A stretch of 64,000 nucleotides of DNA, taken from contig CALYLO010000014.1 of assembly GCA_944800085.1 (NCBI GenBank), forward strand, positions 62,001 to 126,000, in the 5' to 3' direction. Positions within the stretch are counted from its first letter, which is position 1. The number at the start of each line of letters is the position of its first letter. The notes under the pieces were generated by a model, which saw only the letters and a program-made list of their open reading frames with translations, made no database searches and had not been told where the DNA came from. Both the position numbers and the translations under genes were made by a program. Positions 1 through 8,304 of this stretch are shown one piece after another. Source of the stretch: Paenibacillus melissococcoides (GTDB lineage Bacteria; Bacillota; Bacilli; Paenibacillales; Paenibacillaceae).

Positions 1-885
1 ACGCTGCAGCGCAACATACCGGAGAGCCAGTTCCGCTGGGGCAGCGACGAGATGATGTACCGCAACAAGGATATCCATCATCCGAAGGGCATCCTGCTGA
101 TGGAAGGCTATACCGGGGCTCCTGCGAATATGGAAGAGTACATCAATTATTCGATGCTGACGCAGGCCGAAGGGCTCAAATACGGCATCGAGCATTACCG
201 CCGCCGCAAGCCGGATACGAGCGGCGCGTTGTTCTGGCAGTTGAACGATTGCTGGCCCGGCACGAGCTGGTCGGTCATCGACTATTACGGGCTGCCCAAG
301 GCGGCGTATCATTATGCGCGGAAGTTCTATGCGCCGGTGCTGCTGACGGCGGATCACGATCCGGGCCAGGGGCTGCATCTGTGGGCGCTCAACGACCGGC
401 TGGAGTCTTATGAAGATCAGGTCCGGCTGGCCGTGTACCGGATGGATGGAACGAAGCTGTATGAGCGCGAATACGAGATATGCCTGGAGCCGAATGGCAA
501 AAGGGAGCTGGATGCGCTGACCGAAGCGGAGCTGACGAACGGAGCGGATCCGTCGGAGGTAGTGTGTGTCATCTCGTCCGGAAGCGGCCTCACGGAAGAT
601 AATTATGTGTACTTGCGCGACTATAAGGAGATGCGCTTCGAGCCGGCGAGCCTCCGGATCGGCGTGGACGAGGAGGCCGGCATCATCCGTATCGAGACGG
701 ACCGGGCGGTCCGCATGGTCAAGATCGAGCTGGATGAGGCGTGGATTGCGGCGAGCGACAACTTCTTCGATCTGCTGCCCGGGCGAACGAAGGAGATTCG
801 GATCTCGCAGGCGGAAGGCAAGCCGATTCCGTGGGCGACGCTGCGCGTCACGGCCTTGAATTCGTCCGGCAGCCGTGAACGGTGA
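1..885 (+). CDS. Beta-mannosidase (GH2 family), C-terminal part
   Basis: The reading frame is open from the first base and ends with a TGA at 883-885, so only about 294 C-terminal residues are present. The segment around residues 75-95 (GALFWQLNDCWPGTSWSVID) is the end of the TIM barrel of glycoside hydrolase family 2 beta-mannosidases. It is followed by YYGLPKAAYHYARKFYAPV and a beta-sandwich tail, as in family members of about 820-850 residues. The enzyme would remove terminal mannose from mannan or mannosylated glycans. The acid/base Glu lies upstream of the window and the nucleophile region is only partly covered. No signal peptide can be judged. The next gene starts about 110 bp later on the same strand. 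Confidence 0.9.
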   Translation, partial: TLQRNIPESQFRWGSDEMMYRNKDIHHPKGILLMEGYTGAPANMEEYINYSMLTQAEGLKYGIEHYRRRKPDTSGALFWQLNDCWPGTSWSVIDYYGLPKAAYHYARKFYAPVLLTADHDPGQGLHLWALNDRLESYEDQVRLAVYRMDGTKLYEREYEICLEPNGKRELDALTEAELTNGADPSEVVCVISSGSGLTEDNYVYLRDYKEMRFEPASLRIGVDEEAGIIRIETDRAVRMVKIELDEAWIAASDNFFDLLPGRTKEIRISQAEGKPIPWATLRVTALNSSGSRER

Positions 886-998
886 CGGTGGAGAGACGCG
901 GGCTGCCGGGTCGCCATCTGCGAGCAGATGGAGGATCCGTCGCGAGCGGCCCAGGGATGGAGAAGGAGATTAATCATACGGGAAAAGGGATGAGGAGC

Positions 999-1886
999 AT
1001 GAAAGCGGCAGTACTGCGCGGAACGAAAATGATGGAGGTAACGGAATGGGCCGAGCGCGCGCCCGGCAAGGACGAGGTGAGGCTGCGCGTCGTCTGCTGC
1101 GGCATTTGCGGCACTGACCAGCATATCTACCACGGCCATCCGGGATCGGCGGAGGTGAAGCCGCCGATCGTGCTCGGCCATGAGCTGGCCGGCATCGTCG
1201 ACGCCGTGGGGGAGGCGGTCGCGGAGCTGCGCCCGGGCGACCGGGTGTCTGTCGACCCGAATATCTATTGCGGGGCGTGCGAATATTGCCGGGGCGGCCG
1301 GGCCCACTTGTGCGATCGGCTGCAGGCCGTCGGCGTGACGAGGGACGGCGGGATGGGCCAATACTGCGTAGTGCCGGCAGCCAACTGCTACAAGCTGCCC
1401 GACCCGGTGAGCTGGGTCGAGGGGGCGATGGCCGAGCCGCTCGGCTGCGTGCTCCACGGCTTCAAGAAGCTGGAGCTGCGGGCGAATCAGCATGTGCTGA
1501 TTATCGGGGGCGGCTTCATCGGCCAGTTGTTCCTGCAGCTCGCCGCGGCCGCGGGCGTCGCGCGCATTACCGTAAGCGAACCGGCTGCGCACAAGCACGG
1601 GATATTGCGGGAGCTGGGCGCCGAAGCCGTCGTCTCGCCGCTGGAGGCAGGCGCAGCGGACGAGCTGCGCAGCACGGCCGATGTCGTAATCGAGTGCGCC
1701 GGCCGCCCGGAGTCCGTGGAGCTGGCCTTGGAGGCGGCCCGCAAGGGCGGGCAGGTTCTGCTCTTCGGCGTCGCTTCTCCGGAGGCGCGGGCCAGCCTGT
1801 CGCCATTCGAGGTGTTCAACAAGGAGCTGCGCATCATGGGCTATCATTCCCTCGTGCTCAGGCATGAATCGGGGCATGATGACTAA
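999..1886 (+). pseudogene. Zn-dependent MDR alcohol/polyol dehydrogenase, 3' end replaced by an EIIA scrap
   Basis: This is a medium-chain dehydrogenase: MKAAVLRG start, catalytic zinc Cys in CGICGTDQHIYHG, GHELAG with the zinc Glu, a four-Cys structural zinc lobe (CGACEYCRGGRAHLC), and a Rossmann GGGFIGQLF near residue 168. ATG 999 fits the family start; ATG 990 is also in frame. The product is about 295 residues against the usual 340-350. After NKELRIMG the frame reads YHSLVLRHESG, which matches the EIIA gene at 21455-21487 and not a dehydrogenase. The last 50 residues, including helices that close the active site, are therefore missing. The sequence shows a fusion; loss of function is inferred. 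Confidence 0.8.
1842..1874 (+). repeat. 33-bp scrap of EIIA(Glc) gene
   Basis: This stretch matches 21455-21487 in the EIIA gene at 28 of 33 positions in the same reading frame (HHSLVLGHESG there, YHSLVLRHESG here). Forty bases further on lies a second HPr gene, just as HPr follows EIIA at 21773. The arrangement suggests a deleted second copy of the EIIA-HPr pair. Confidence 0.75.
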
Positions 1887-1915
1887 ATAGGGGTGTAACG
1901 AAGAGGAGGCCAATC

Positions 1916-2149
1916 ATGGAAAAGCAATTTACGATAAAAAATCCGCAAGGCGTGCATGCGCGTCCGGCGGGAGCCATTATGAAAAAAGCCGCCGAGTTCC
2001 CGGATTCGCTAGTGTCACTGGAGTTCAACGGCGGCAAAGTAAGCGCAAAAAGCATCACGGGCGTGTTGACGCTCGGCCTGAAGGCCGGCGACCAAGCCGG
2101 GCAGGCGATTGATGCCGTGGGGGCGGTGCTGGAATCCGTTTTCGATTAA
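1916..2149 (+). CDS. HPr paralogue with an internal 9-residue loss
   Basis: 77 residues with a good AGAGGAGG site. It is nearly identical to the full HPr at 21773 up to residue 58, including the phosphorylatable His of GVHARPAG and the regulatory Ser of SAKSITG. It then reads KAGDQAGQAIDAVG where the other copy has KAGD, twelve residues (VITVSAEGDRAE) and QAIDAVG. Net loss is nine residues covering a beta-strand and loop of the open-faced sandwich, so correct folding is doubtful. It sits 171 bp upstream of ptsG, so a role in the PTS is possible, but it is more likely a decaying duplicate. Confidence 0.7.
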   Translation: MEKQFTIKNPQGVHARPAGAIMKKAAEFPDSLVSLEFNGGKVSAKSITGVLTLGLKAGDQAGQAIDAVGAVLESVFD

Positions 2150-2320
2150 TGACCGTCTTCAGGGCTCTTCGCGTAGCTTCGCTTGGTATTCGGGACCATG
2201 GCGCGGGGCGGTTCCGGACGCAAGTCCGCTTGCATGTATAGTGCCTGAACTGATTGGAAATGGTAACAACAGGTTTTTCATGCACTTTGCTCATCTGTAC
2301 ATCGATAGGAGTTGACTTCC

Positions 2321-3928
2321 ATGCTTAACATGTTTAAATCGATTTTCGGCGTTCTGCAAAAGGTCGGCAAGGCGCTTATGCTGCCGGTCGCCATTCTGCC
2401 GGCGGCCGGCATCCTGCTCGGAATCGGCAACGCGCTGGGCAATCCGGATCTGATCGCGCGCTTTCCGGTGCTGGGCACCGGCGCTGTCAGCCTTATCTCC
2501 AGCGTGATGGAGCAAGCCGGGGGCATTGTATTTGACAACCTGTCCCTGCTATTCGCCGTCGGGGTCGCCATCGGTCTCGCCGGAGGGGAGGGGGTCGCGG
2601 GGCTTGCCGCCATCGTCGGTTATTTCGTCATGAACGTGACGATGAAAGTGATGATGGATGTGACGCCGGAGATGGTGCAGACCGACTTCGCCTATGCGAA
2701 CGTTCAAGGCGTGCCGACGCTGCAGACGGGCGTCTTCGGCGGTATTATTATAGGTATTACGGCGGCAATGCTATATAAGCGCTTCTTCAAGATCGAGATG
2801 CCTTCCTATCTCGGCTTCTTTGCGGGTAAGCGTTTTGTCCCGATTATTACGGCCGTCACCTCGCTTGTTATCGGTATTCTGATGGTGTTCATCTGGCCGC
2901 CGATCCAGAGCGGCCTGAATGCATTCTCCCACTCGCTCATCGACTCGAACCGATCGCTGGCGGCCTTCATCTTTGGCATCTGCGAACGGGCGCTGATTCC
3001 ATTTGGGCTGCATCATATCTTTTATTCGCCTTTCTGGTTCGAATTCGGGGAATATGTGAGCAAGGCGGGCGATCTTATCCGGGGGGATCAGAAAATCTTC
3101 TTCGCACAGCTTAAAGACGGCGTTGAATTGACGGCGGGGACGTTCATGACGGGGAAATACCCATTCATGATGTTCGGTCTGCCAGCGGCTGCCCTAGCCA
3201 TATATCATGAAGCGCGCCCGGAGAATAAGAAGCTTGTAGCCGGGCTGATGGGATCGGCCGCCTTGACGTCCTTCCTGACCGGCATTACGGAGCCGCTGGA
3301 ATTTTCCTTCCTGTTTGTGGCGCCGCTTCTCTTCGCCGTTCATGTCGTGTTCGCGGGCTTGTCCTTCCTGACGATGCACCTGCTCGGCGTCAAAATCGGA
3401 ATGACGTTTTCCGGAGGCTTCATCGATTACTTGCTGTTCGGCGTGCTGCAGAACCGGACGCCGTATTGGCTCGTCATTCTGGTTGGATTGGTGCTGGCGC
3501 TGATTTACTACTTCGGCTTCCGCTTCGCCATCCGCACCTTCAACCTCCGCACGCCGGGAAGGGAAGCGGCGGCGCCTGCTGCTGCGGCCAAGCCGGAAGC
3601 GGCGGCGGGAGAATTGCCGCGCGGTATCCTGACGGCGCTTGGGGGCAAAGCCAACATTGCATCCCTGGATGCCTGCATTACGCGCCTGCGCGTGCAGGTC
3701 AAGGATAAGGGCAATGTGAATAAGGAGCGCCTGAAGGAACTGGGCGCCTCGGGCGTGCTGGAGGTCGGCAACAACGTGCAGGCCATCTTCGGAACCCGTT
3801 CCGAGACGATTAAGCATCAGATTCATGAAATCATCAAGCAAGAGGACATGGAACTGGACGGAGCCGAACCGGAGGAAGACAAGGAGTCCGGGAAGCGTAC
3901 GGACGGCAGCCATGACGACAACGAGTAG
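2321..3928 (+). CDS. ptsG: PTS glucose-specific EIICB transporter
   Basis: 535 residues. The N-terminus MLNMFKSIFGVLQKVGKALM and the whole EIIC channel (GITEPLEFSFLF, MTFSGGFIDYLLFGVLQNRT) strongly resemble Bacillus subtilis PtsG. The linker after NLRTPGRE is followed by an EIIB domain with the phosphocysteine motif DACITRLRV near residue 450 and LEVGNNVQAIFG. The chain then ends in an acidic tail with no EIIA domain, so it must be phosphorylated by the separate EIIA encoded at 21263. ATG 2321 has AGGAG nine bases upstream. No RAT antiterminator is visible in the 170-bp leader, unlike the other PTS genes here. A terminator follows directly. Confidence 0.95.
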   Translation: MLNMFKSIFGVLQKVGKALMLPVAILPAAGILLGIGNALGNPDLIARFPVLGTGAVSLISSVMEQAGGIVFDNLSLLFAVGVAIGLAGGEGVAGLAAIVGYFVMNVTMKVMMDVTPEMVQTDFAYANVQGVPTLQTGVFGGIIIGITAAMLYKRFFKIEMPSYLGFFAGKRFVPIITAVTSLVIGILMVFIWPPIQSGLNAFSHSLIDSNRSLAAFIFGICERALIPFGLHHIFYSPFWFEFGEYVSKAGDLIRGDQKIFFAQLKDGVELTAGTFMTGKYPFMMFGLPAAALAIYHEARPENKKLVAGLMGSAALTSFLTGITEPLEFSFLFVAPLLFAVHVVFAGLSFLTMHLLGVKIGMTFSGGFIDYLLFGVLQNRTPYWLVILVGLVLALIYYFGFRFAIRTFNLRTPGREAAAPAAAAKPEAAAGELPRGILTALGGKANIASLDACITRLRVQVKDKGNVNKERLKELGASGVLEVGNNVQAIFGTRSETIKHQIHEIIKQEDMELDGAEPEEDKESGKRTDGSHDDNE

Positions 3929-3940
3929 AACGGATATATG

Positions 3941-3974
3941 GAGAGCGGGTGTTATTTACCGCTCTCTTTTTTTA
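3941..3974 (+). terminator. Rho-independent terminator of ptsG
   Basis: Stem gagagcgg / ccgctctc with a 10-base loop, followed by seven T. It lies 12 bases after the ptsG stop. Confidence 0.9.
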
Positions 3975-4095
3975 TAGCCGAACAGAATAAATGGCGATTG
4001 TAAGTGTCTTCCACTGGTTTGCGCGCCGCCGTTCATCTCCATCATTTTGCAGTGCCTGTGAGACACTCCCTAAAGTCAATCGGACGAAGATCATG

Positions 4096-5298
4096 CTATT
4101 CGACGTCGTTTTCCCCAAATTGCTTCTCCTTCCACATCACGGTAATGCCAAGGCCGATGACCATAACGACGGCGGAGAACAGGAAGGGATAATGAATGTT
4201 AGCGTCAAACAGCATTCCGGCCATTGCCGGCCCGGCAATATTGCCCAAGCTCGTATAGGTGGAGTTCATTCCGGCCACGAAGCCCTGCTCCTTCCCGGCC
4301 GCTTTGGACAGAAATGTCGTCAAGGCCGGCCGCAGCAGATCAAAGGCAAGGAAGATGAAGCACGTTACCGCCAGCACGATCCAAAAGCCGGAGATGACGG
4401 TGGACACCACCGCCAAGATGGCCCCCGTAATCAAGCATAATTGGATCAGTTTCTTTTCCCCGAGTATTTCTACCATTTTTCCGAACATAAAGATCTGCAC
4501 GACGACGCCGAAAATGGAGCTTATCGTAATAATGAAGGCAATATCCTTTGGCGTAAAGCCGAATTTATGATCGGAAAAGAGGCTGAAGACCGTTTCGTAT
4601 GCCGATAAACCGAAAGCGAGCACAAAGACGATAATAAATGCGATACAGTAGAGCGGTTGAAGCGATTTTTTCATATCGGCCAGAAAGCTGCTTTGCTTTG
4701 CATTCGCGGAAATCTCCGCAAGCTGCTCCTTCGTAAGCTGCTCTTTTAAAATAAACACGGATAAAATGCAGGCGAAAAAGGCGATTCCCGCCGCAAAGTA
4801 GAAGGGCATGCGTATGCCGTATTCCGCGATAAAGCCGCCGATGCCGGGGCCGATAATAAAGCCGGTGCTAATGGCGGCCGAGACATAGCCCATCGCCTTC
4901 GGCCGTTCCTGAATGGAGGTAATATCCGCGACATAAGCCGTAACCCCCGGCGTAATAAAGGCGGCGCTCATTCCTCCCAGCAGCCTTGCGAAATAAAGCA
5001 TCGCCGCGTTCCCGGCCAACCCGAAGACGAGCTCGGACACGCTGAACAGGAATAAGCCGATGATGATGATCTTCTTGCGGCCGTATCGGTCGACCCAGCG
5101 TCCGGCGAGCGGCGACATCAGCAGTTGGGCCACGGCGAATACGGCGACCAAGTAGCCCATCGTTTTGCCTGACAAATGCATCATGTTCATGAAAGACGGC
5201 ATGACGGGGATAACAAGACCAATGCCCAGGAAGGCAATGAATACATTGCTTAGCAGAATAAGCAAGACCGCTTTTTGTTCTTTGATTGTTTTCTTCAT
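4096..5298 (-). CDS. MFS multidrug efflux transporter (NorA/Bmr type)
   Basis: 400 residues with about 12 hydrophobic segments. GRWVDRYGRKKIIIIG after the second helix is the MFS motif A. The segment from GGMSAAFITPGVTAYVAD through GPGIGGFI is the drug:H+ antiporter (DHA1) motif C region of NorA, Bmr and Blt. ATG 5298 is chosen because AAAGTGG lies eight bases upstream and it begins after the regulator's stop. Upstream in-frame ATG 5340 would overlap the regulator. It lies 28 bp downstream of a TetR-type gene and is very probably co-transcribed with it and controlled by it. The substrate is not predictable. Confidence 0.9.
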   Translation of the reverse strand: MKKTIKEQKAVLLILLSNVFIAFLGIGLVIPVMPSFMNMMHLSGKTMGYLVAVFAVAQLLMSPLAGRWVDRYGRKKIIIIGLFLFSVSELVFGLAGNAAMLYFARLLGGMSAAFITPGVTAYVADITSIQERPKAMGYVSAAISTGFIIGPGIGGFIAEYGIRMPFYFAAGIAFFACILSVFILKEQLTKEQLAEISANAKQSSFLADMKKSLQPLYCIAFIIVFVLAFGLSAYETVFSLFSDHKFGFTPKDIAFIITISSIFGVVVQIFMFGKMVEILGEKKLIQLCLITGAILAVVSTVISGFWIVLAVTCFIFLAFDLLRPALTTFLSKAAGKEQGFVAGMNSTYTSLGNIAGPAMAGMLFDANIHYPFLFSAVVMVIGLGITVMWKEKQFGENDVE

Positions 5299-5326
5299 AT
5301 CATCAACCACTTTCTTTCTGTCAAAA

Positions 5327-5911
5327 TCAAGGATGTGCAATCCCTCGCCAAAATACGGTCCAGGAGGCCTCCAATTTTTCCTTCAGCCGCTTCTCATCAT
5401 TGCCGCCGTACACAAGCTCCAGCATAATGGAATCGACGACGCCCAGGAAAGCGAGGGTGGGCGTTTTCGCTGCCTCTTCGACGATGGCTTTCTCATCGAT
5501 CCAAGCCTGAAATTTGCGTTCCAGCATCGCCTGCACCTTTTCTTCGATATCAATGACTTCCTGTTCGATCGCTTTGGCAAGGTGGGCGGGCGGAAAAAAA
5601 GACATGCGCAGCCAAAACGTCAACCGCTCGTCTTTTTGGAAAAGATCGATGACCAATTGCAAAAATCCGTATAAAGCTTTCTCGGGATGCTGGGAGCCTA
5701 TGCTGCTAAAATATTGAAGCTTGGAAGAGAGCTCCGTCTCCTTCGCATCACGCAGCACTTGGAGAAAAAGATCGTCCTTTCCTTTAAAATGGGCGTAGAT
5801 CGATTGCTTTTTCATGCCGACATCTTCCGCAATGAGAGACAGGGATGCTCCCTCATAACCATGCATGGTGAAATATTTCAAAGCCGCATCCTTAATTTCT
5901 TCGCTTTTCAA
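5327..5911 (-). CDS. TetR/AcrR family repressor
   Basis: 194 residues. The N-terminal helix-turn-helix LSLIAEDVGMKKQSIYAHFKGKDDLF is the classic TetR DNA-binding element, followed by an all-helical ligand domain. The preferred start is TTG 5911 (LKSEEIKDAAL), because GAGGTG lies six bases before it. GTG 5918-5920 in the same frame overlaps that site. A perfect 12-bp palindrome lies about 20 bp upstream. With the exporter gene immediately downstream this is a standard autoregulated drug-efflux unit. Confidence 0.9.
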   Translation of the reverse strand: MKSEEIKDAALKYFTMHGYEGASLSLIAEDVGMKKQSIYAHFKGKDDLFLQVLRDAKETELSSKLQYFSSIGSQHPEKALYGFLQLVIDLFQKDERLTFWLRMSFFPPAHLAKAIEQEVIDIEEKVQAMLERKFQAWIDEKAIVEEAAKTPTLAFLGVVDSIMLELVYGGNDEKRLKEKLEASWTVFWRGIAHP

Positions 5912-5930
5912 TCGAATCACCTCAATATTA

Positions 5931-5942
5931 ACGAACGTTCGT
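5931..5942. promoter_or_regulatory. Probable TetR operator palindrome
   Basis: acgaacgttcgt is a perfect 12-bp inverted repeat between the TetR gene and the divergent sigma-factor gene. The AACGAACGTTCGT type is common as a TetR-family operator. Flanks aatatta and cagttatatt extend the symmetry weakly. Confidence 0.7.
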
Positions 5943-6018
5943 CAGTTATATTAACAAATAAAGTTAATCTAAGCAAGCACGATCTGAAAATTTTACATCA
6001 CTTTTAGAATTCATTGTC

Positions 6019-6048
6019 ACATTCCTGTGTCGATAATTCGTTGTATAG
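6019..6048 (+). promoter_or_regulatory. Possible ECF-type promoter of the sigma-factor remnant
   Basis: tgtcaca and cgtt, separated by about 17 bases, resemble the -35/-10 elements of some ECF sigma promoters. Autoregulation would be usual for such genes. The match is short and could be chance. Confidence 0.25.
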
Positions 6049-6068
6049 AGTGAAAGGAGGGGAACGGC

Positions 6069-7121
6069 GTGGATGAAGCGGAATTGCGTCGAATTATTGC
6101 TGACGTGGTGGAGGGCGATACCCAAAAATTCGAGCAGATCGTGCAATTCTACCAAAAACCGATCTTTCTCTACTGTTATCATATGTTAGGCCATTATTCG
6201 GAAGCCGAGGACAGCGCCCAAGAAGCGTTTTTGAAGGCATTTCGGGCTTTGGCGAAATATAATCCCGATATACCGTTCGGCGCTTGGTTGTATAAGATTG
6301 CCTACCATCAATGTATCGATGTGATCCGCAAGCGGAAGCTGGTGAAATATTTGCCCTTCTTTTACCGGGATGACAAGGAGAATAAACCGGTAGATTTGCA
6401 GATCGAAGCCCATTACTTTGATGAATTCGTGCACCGGGCCATGTCGAAGTTATCGGCGGAAGAGCGGAACCTGTTGATTCTTCGCTGCGTGGAGGATAAG
6501 CTGCTAAAGAACGGTGAGGCTGCGCTTATCTATGTCGTTCCCCACAACCCGAAGCATATAGCGGAGCTTAGATTCAAGCCTGCCAACTTTCAAAATCTGT
6601 CTCAATTGCGCGGCCAGATGGCGGATAACTCACTCACAATTCCAGAGAGCGTAAACGGAAATTATAAATTTAATAAAGCGAAAGTGTTATTTAAATCCGT
6701 CTTGGATATGAATCCTCCTTCCGCAAAAGAAAAAACGGCGATGGAGGAGAAGCTGCGCAAGCAGGACGAGGAATCGAACAAGGAATATGCCATCATGCCG
6801 GTAGAAATGTCGGATTAGTTCGCTTACCTCCATTTCGAGTATAAAAATGGCAAGGATAAAATCGACGTTGTGGTGATTAATGTTAGCGGGAACAAGGAAC
6901 CAAGCATGCAATATATTGATGAAAAAATTGACTTTAAACAACAGAAGATGAATGTGAAGGGCGTAGAGATGCTTTACACCGATTATTCCTCTTTCCACGA
7001 GTTGGCGTGGTTGGATGAGAGCCCGGATAAAGCACAAAGGTATGCTTATCAAATCCAGGCCAGCACGGATAAAGTAAGCAAAGAGGACATGATTAAAATA
7101 GCCGAGACTTATCTGAAATAA
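6069..7121 (+). pseudogene. ECF sigma factor fused by deletion to its anti-sigma C-terminus, with an in-frame stop
   Basis: It starts with GTG 6069 after AAAGGAGG. Residues 1-140 are an ECF sigma factor: region 2 with EDSAQEAFLKAFRALAKYNPDIPFGAWLYKIAYHQCIDVIRKRK, and the beginning of region 4 (LSAEERNLLILRCVEDK). The helix-turn-helix of region 4.2 is absent. The frame instead continues into a domain ending VSKEDMIKIAETYLK, typical of the DUF4367 domain at the C-terminus of membrane anti-sigma factors. TAG 6816-6818 interrupts that domain, and the same frame resumes (FAYLHFEYKNGKDKIDVV) to 7121. A deletion has therefore removed the DNA-binding half of the sigma factor and the anti-sigma membrane anchor, and a nonsense mutation followed. 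Confidence 0.85.
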
Positions 7122-7265
7122 GTGAGGCGTATAGGGAAGGGACAGTTCCCGAAGCCGCTTCCCCTTACAGGCAGAAGAAAGCACTCCGCCAAGGAGTGCA
7201 GGAAGATATGGAACTGGGTGCGCTACAGCGGAGCAAGACAAGAAGAAGAGTACCGGGCAAGAGAA

Positions 7266-7296
7266 AGAGAGCGGAACAAGATGGGTTCCGCTCTCT
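7266..7296. terminator. Bidirectional terminator hairpin
   Basis: Perfect 12-bp stem agagagcggaac / gttccgctctct with a 7-base loop, between the convergent sigma remnant and the SGNH hydrolase. The T tract is weak. Confidence 0.65.
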
Positions 7297-7322
7297 ATTA
7301 TTGTCGAAGCAGACGGAGGGGA

Positions 7323-7964
7323 TCAGGAGGCTTCCTTGCTGGCGCTTAGATAGGAAGCCAACCCTTTGGCAATAAGCCGGTGCCCCTGATCATTGGGATG
7401 GATGGGCAGAAACCCGGTCAATGCGTCTTCCAGCCTGCCTCTTCGATAACCATAAATAAGTGCAGCTTGTTTGCCTTCGAACCATGTATGAACGGGTGCG
7501 ACCGTGGCGCCGCAGCTTTGGGCGACTTCTTTGGTCGCGTAATTTAACCGGTCTATCGATAGGATGGAAAGCGGGCTGTTCGGAAACGGATTATATTGCG
7601 TGCAGCAGATGATCCGGGCATGGCTGATGTCTTTGATGTGGGCCAGGATGGCATGCAAGGTTCGTTTATAACGGCTTAAAATCAATTTGGCAGCCAGAGG
7701 CCGCCGGCTTCGAAGCGCAGACAGCGCCGCATTCGCCAGATCCACGCCTCCGATCCATACGGAGACCACAGCAGAACGGCGAATCAGGGAGGACCCTTGC
7801 CATATCGCGGCATCCAATAGATCATAGGCGCTCCAACCGGGGCGCGCCAGAACATATACCCGGCAAGGGCGGGACATCGATCCGGCCAATCGGGGATACG
7901 CCTTTGCCGCCGAAGCGGCATTCTCCCCGAATGTAATCGAATCACCAAGAGCTGTATAGATCAT
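7323..7964 (-). CDS. SGNH/GDSL-type hydrolase
   Basis: 213 residues. IYTALGDSITFGENA holds the block I Ser, and FLPIHPNDQGHRLIAKGL holds the block V Asp and His, giving the esterase catalytic set. Block III reads WIGGVDLANA, where GxND would be typical, so the oxyanion Asn is altered to Val. There is no signal peptide, so the protein is probably cytoplasmic. ATG 7964 has GGTGGAG nine bases upstream; GTG 7979 is an alternative in-frame start. The substrate is unknown; many such proteins are acyl- or carbohydrate-esterases. Confidence 0.8.
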   Translation of the reverse strand: MIYTALGDSITFGENAASAAKAYPRLAGSMSRPCRVYVLARPGWSAYDLLDAAIWQGSSLIRRSAVVSVWIGGVDLANAALSALRSRRPLAAKLILSRYKRTLHAILAHIKDISHARIICCTQYNPFPNSPLSILSIDRLNYATKEVAQSCGATVAPVHTWFEGKQAALIYGYRRGRLEDALTGFLPIHPNDQGHRLIAKGLASYLSASKEAS

Positions 7965-8069
7965 AGGACAAATCTCCACCTACCCCTAATTTTGCAGATG
8001 AACCGTAATCGCACTTAGAGGCATGATATGGCAAACATCCACAGCTTGTGTGGACGCTTATCACCCGAG

Positions 8070-8106
8070 AAGGAAAAAGAAAAGGGCGTACAAGGACTTG
8101 TACGCC
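8070..8106 (-). terminator. Terminator of the O-acylation operon
   Basis: On the minus strand a perfect 10-bp stem (ggcgtacaag / cttgtacgcc, loop of two) is followed by a T-rich run (CTTTTCTTTTT). It starts 13 bases after the stop of the micropeptide gene, which supports that gene as the real end of the operon. Confidence 0.85.
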
Positions 8107-8118
8107 GTTCATGCATCA

Positions 8119-8304
8119 TTAGAAGTTCATATAAATAAATTCCTGCGTTTCTCCGGAGAAGAACAAAATACCGAGCACGATGGCGATCAGGACGATGGCT
8201 CCGCCGAGCGCCGCTTCCACCATCATCAGCGCCCGTCCGACACGATGAGTGAGACGGCGGGCTTTCGTCTCGGCTAATCTGGCGCTACGGGGTTGTAATT
8301 CCAT
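8119..8304 (-). CDS. DltX-like membrane micropeptide of an O-acylation system
   Basis: 61 residues: a basic N-terminus, one transmembrane helix (about 27-48, ALMMVEAALGGAIVLIAIVL) and the end FFSGETQEFIYMNF. DltX, the small partner of the DltB acyltransferase, has one helix and a conserved C-terminal FIYNEF-type motif. The ending FIYMNF at the exact C-terminus, the position after an MBOAT and a DltD-like gene, the 20-bp overlap with the latter and the terminator just downstream all support an equivalent role. The peptide may serve as acyl carrier or adaptor between the two enzymes. The start ATG 8304 is close to GAAGGA and is probably translationally coupled. The role is inferred. Confidence 0.65.
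   Translation of the reverse strand: MELQPRSARLAETKARRLTHRVGRALMMVEAALGGAIVLIAIVLGILFFSGETQEFIYMNF

Noticed and set aside
2150..2320. RAT element in the ptsG leader
   Set aside because: No gtgttactag or ctaggcatgag sequence and no overlapping terminator can be found there, unlike the three PTS leaders at 21086, 24970 and 26905.
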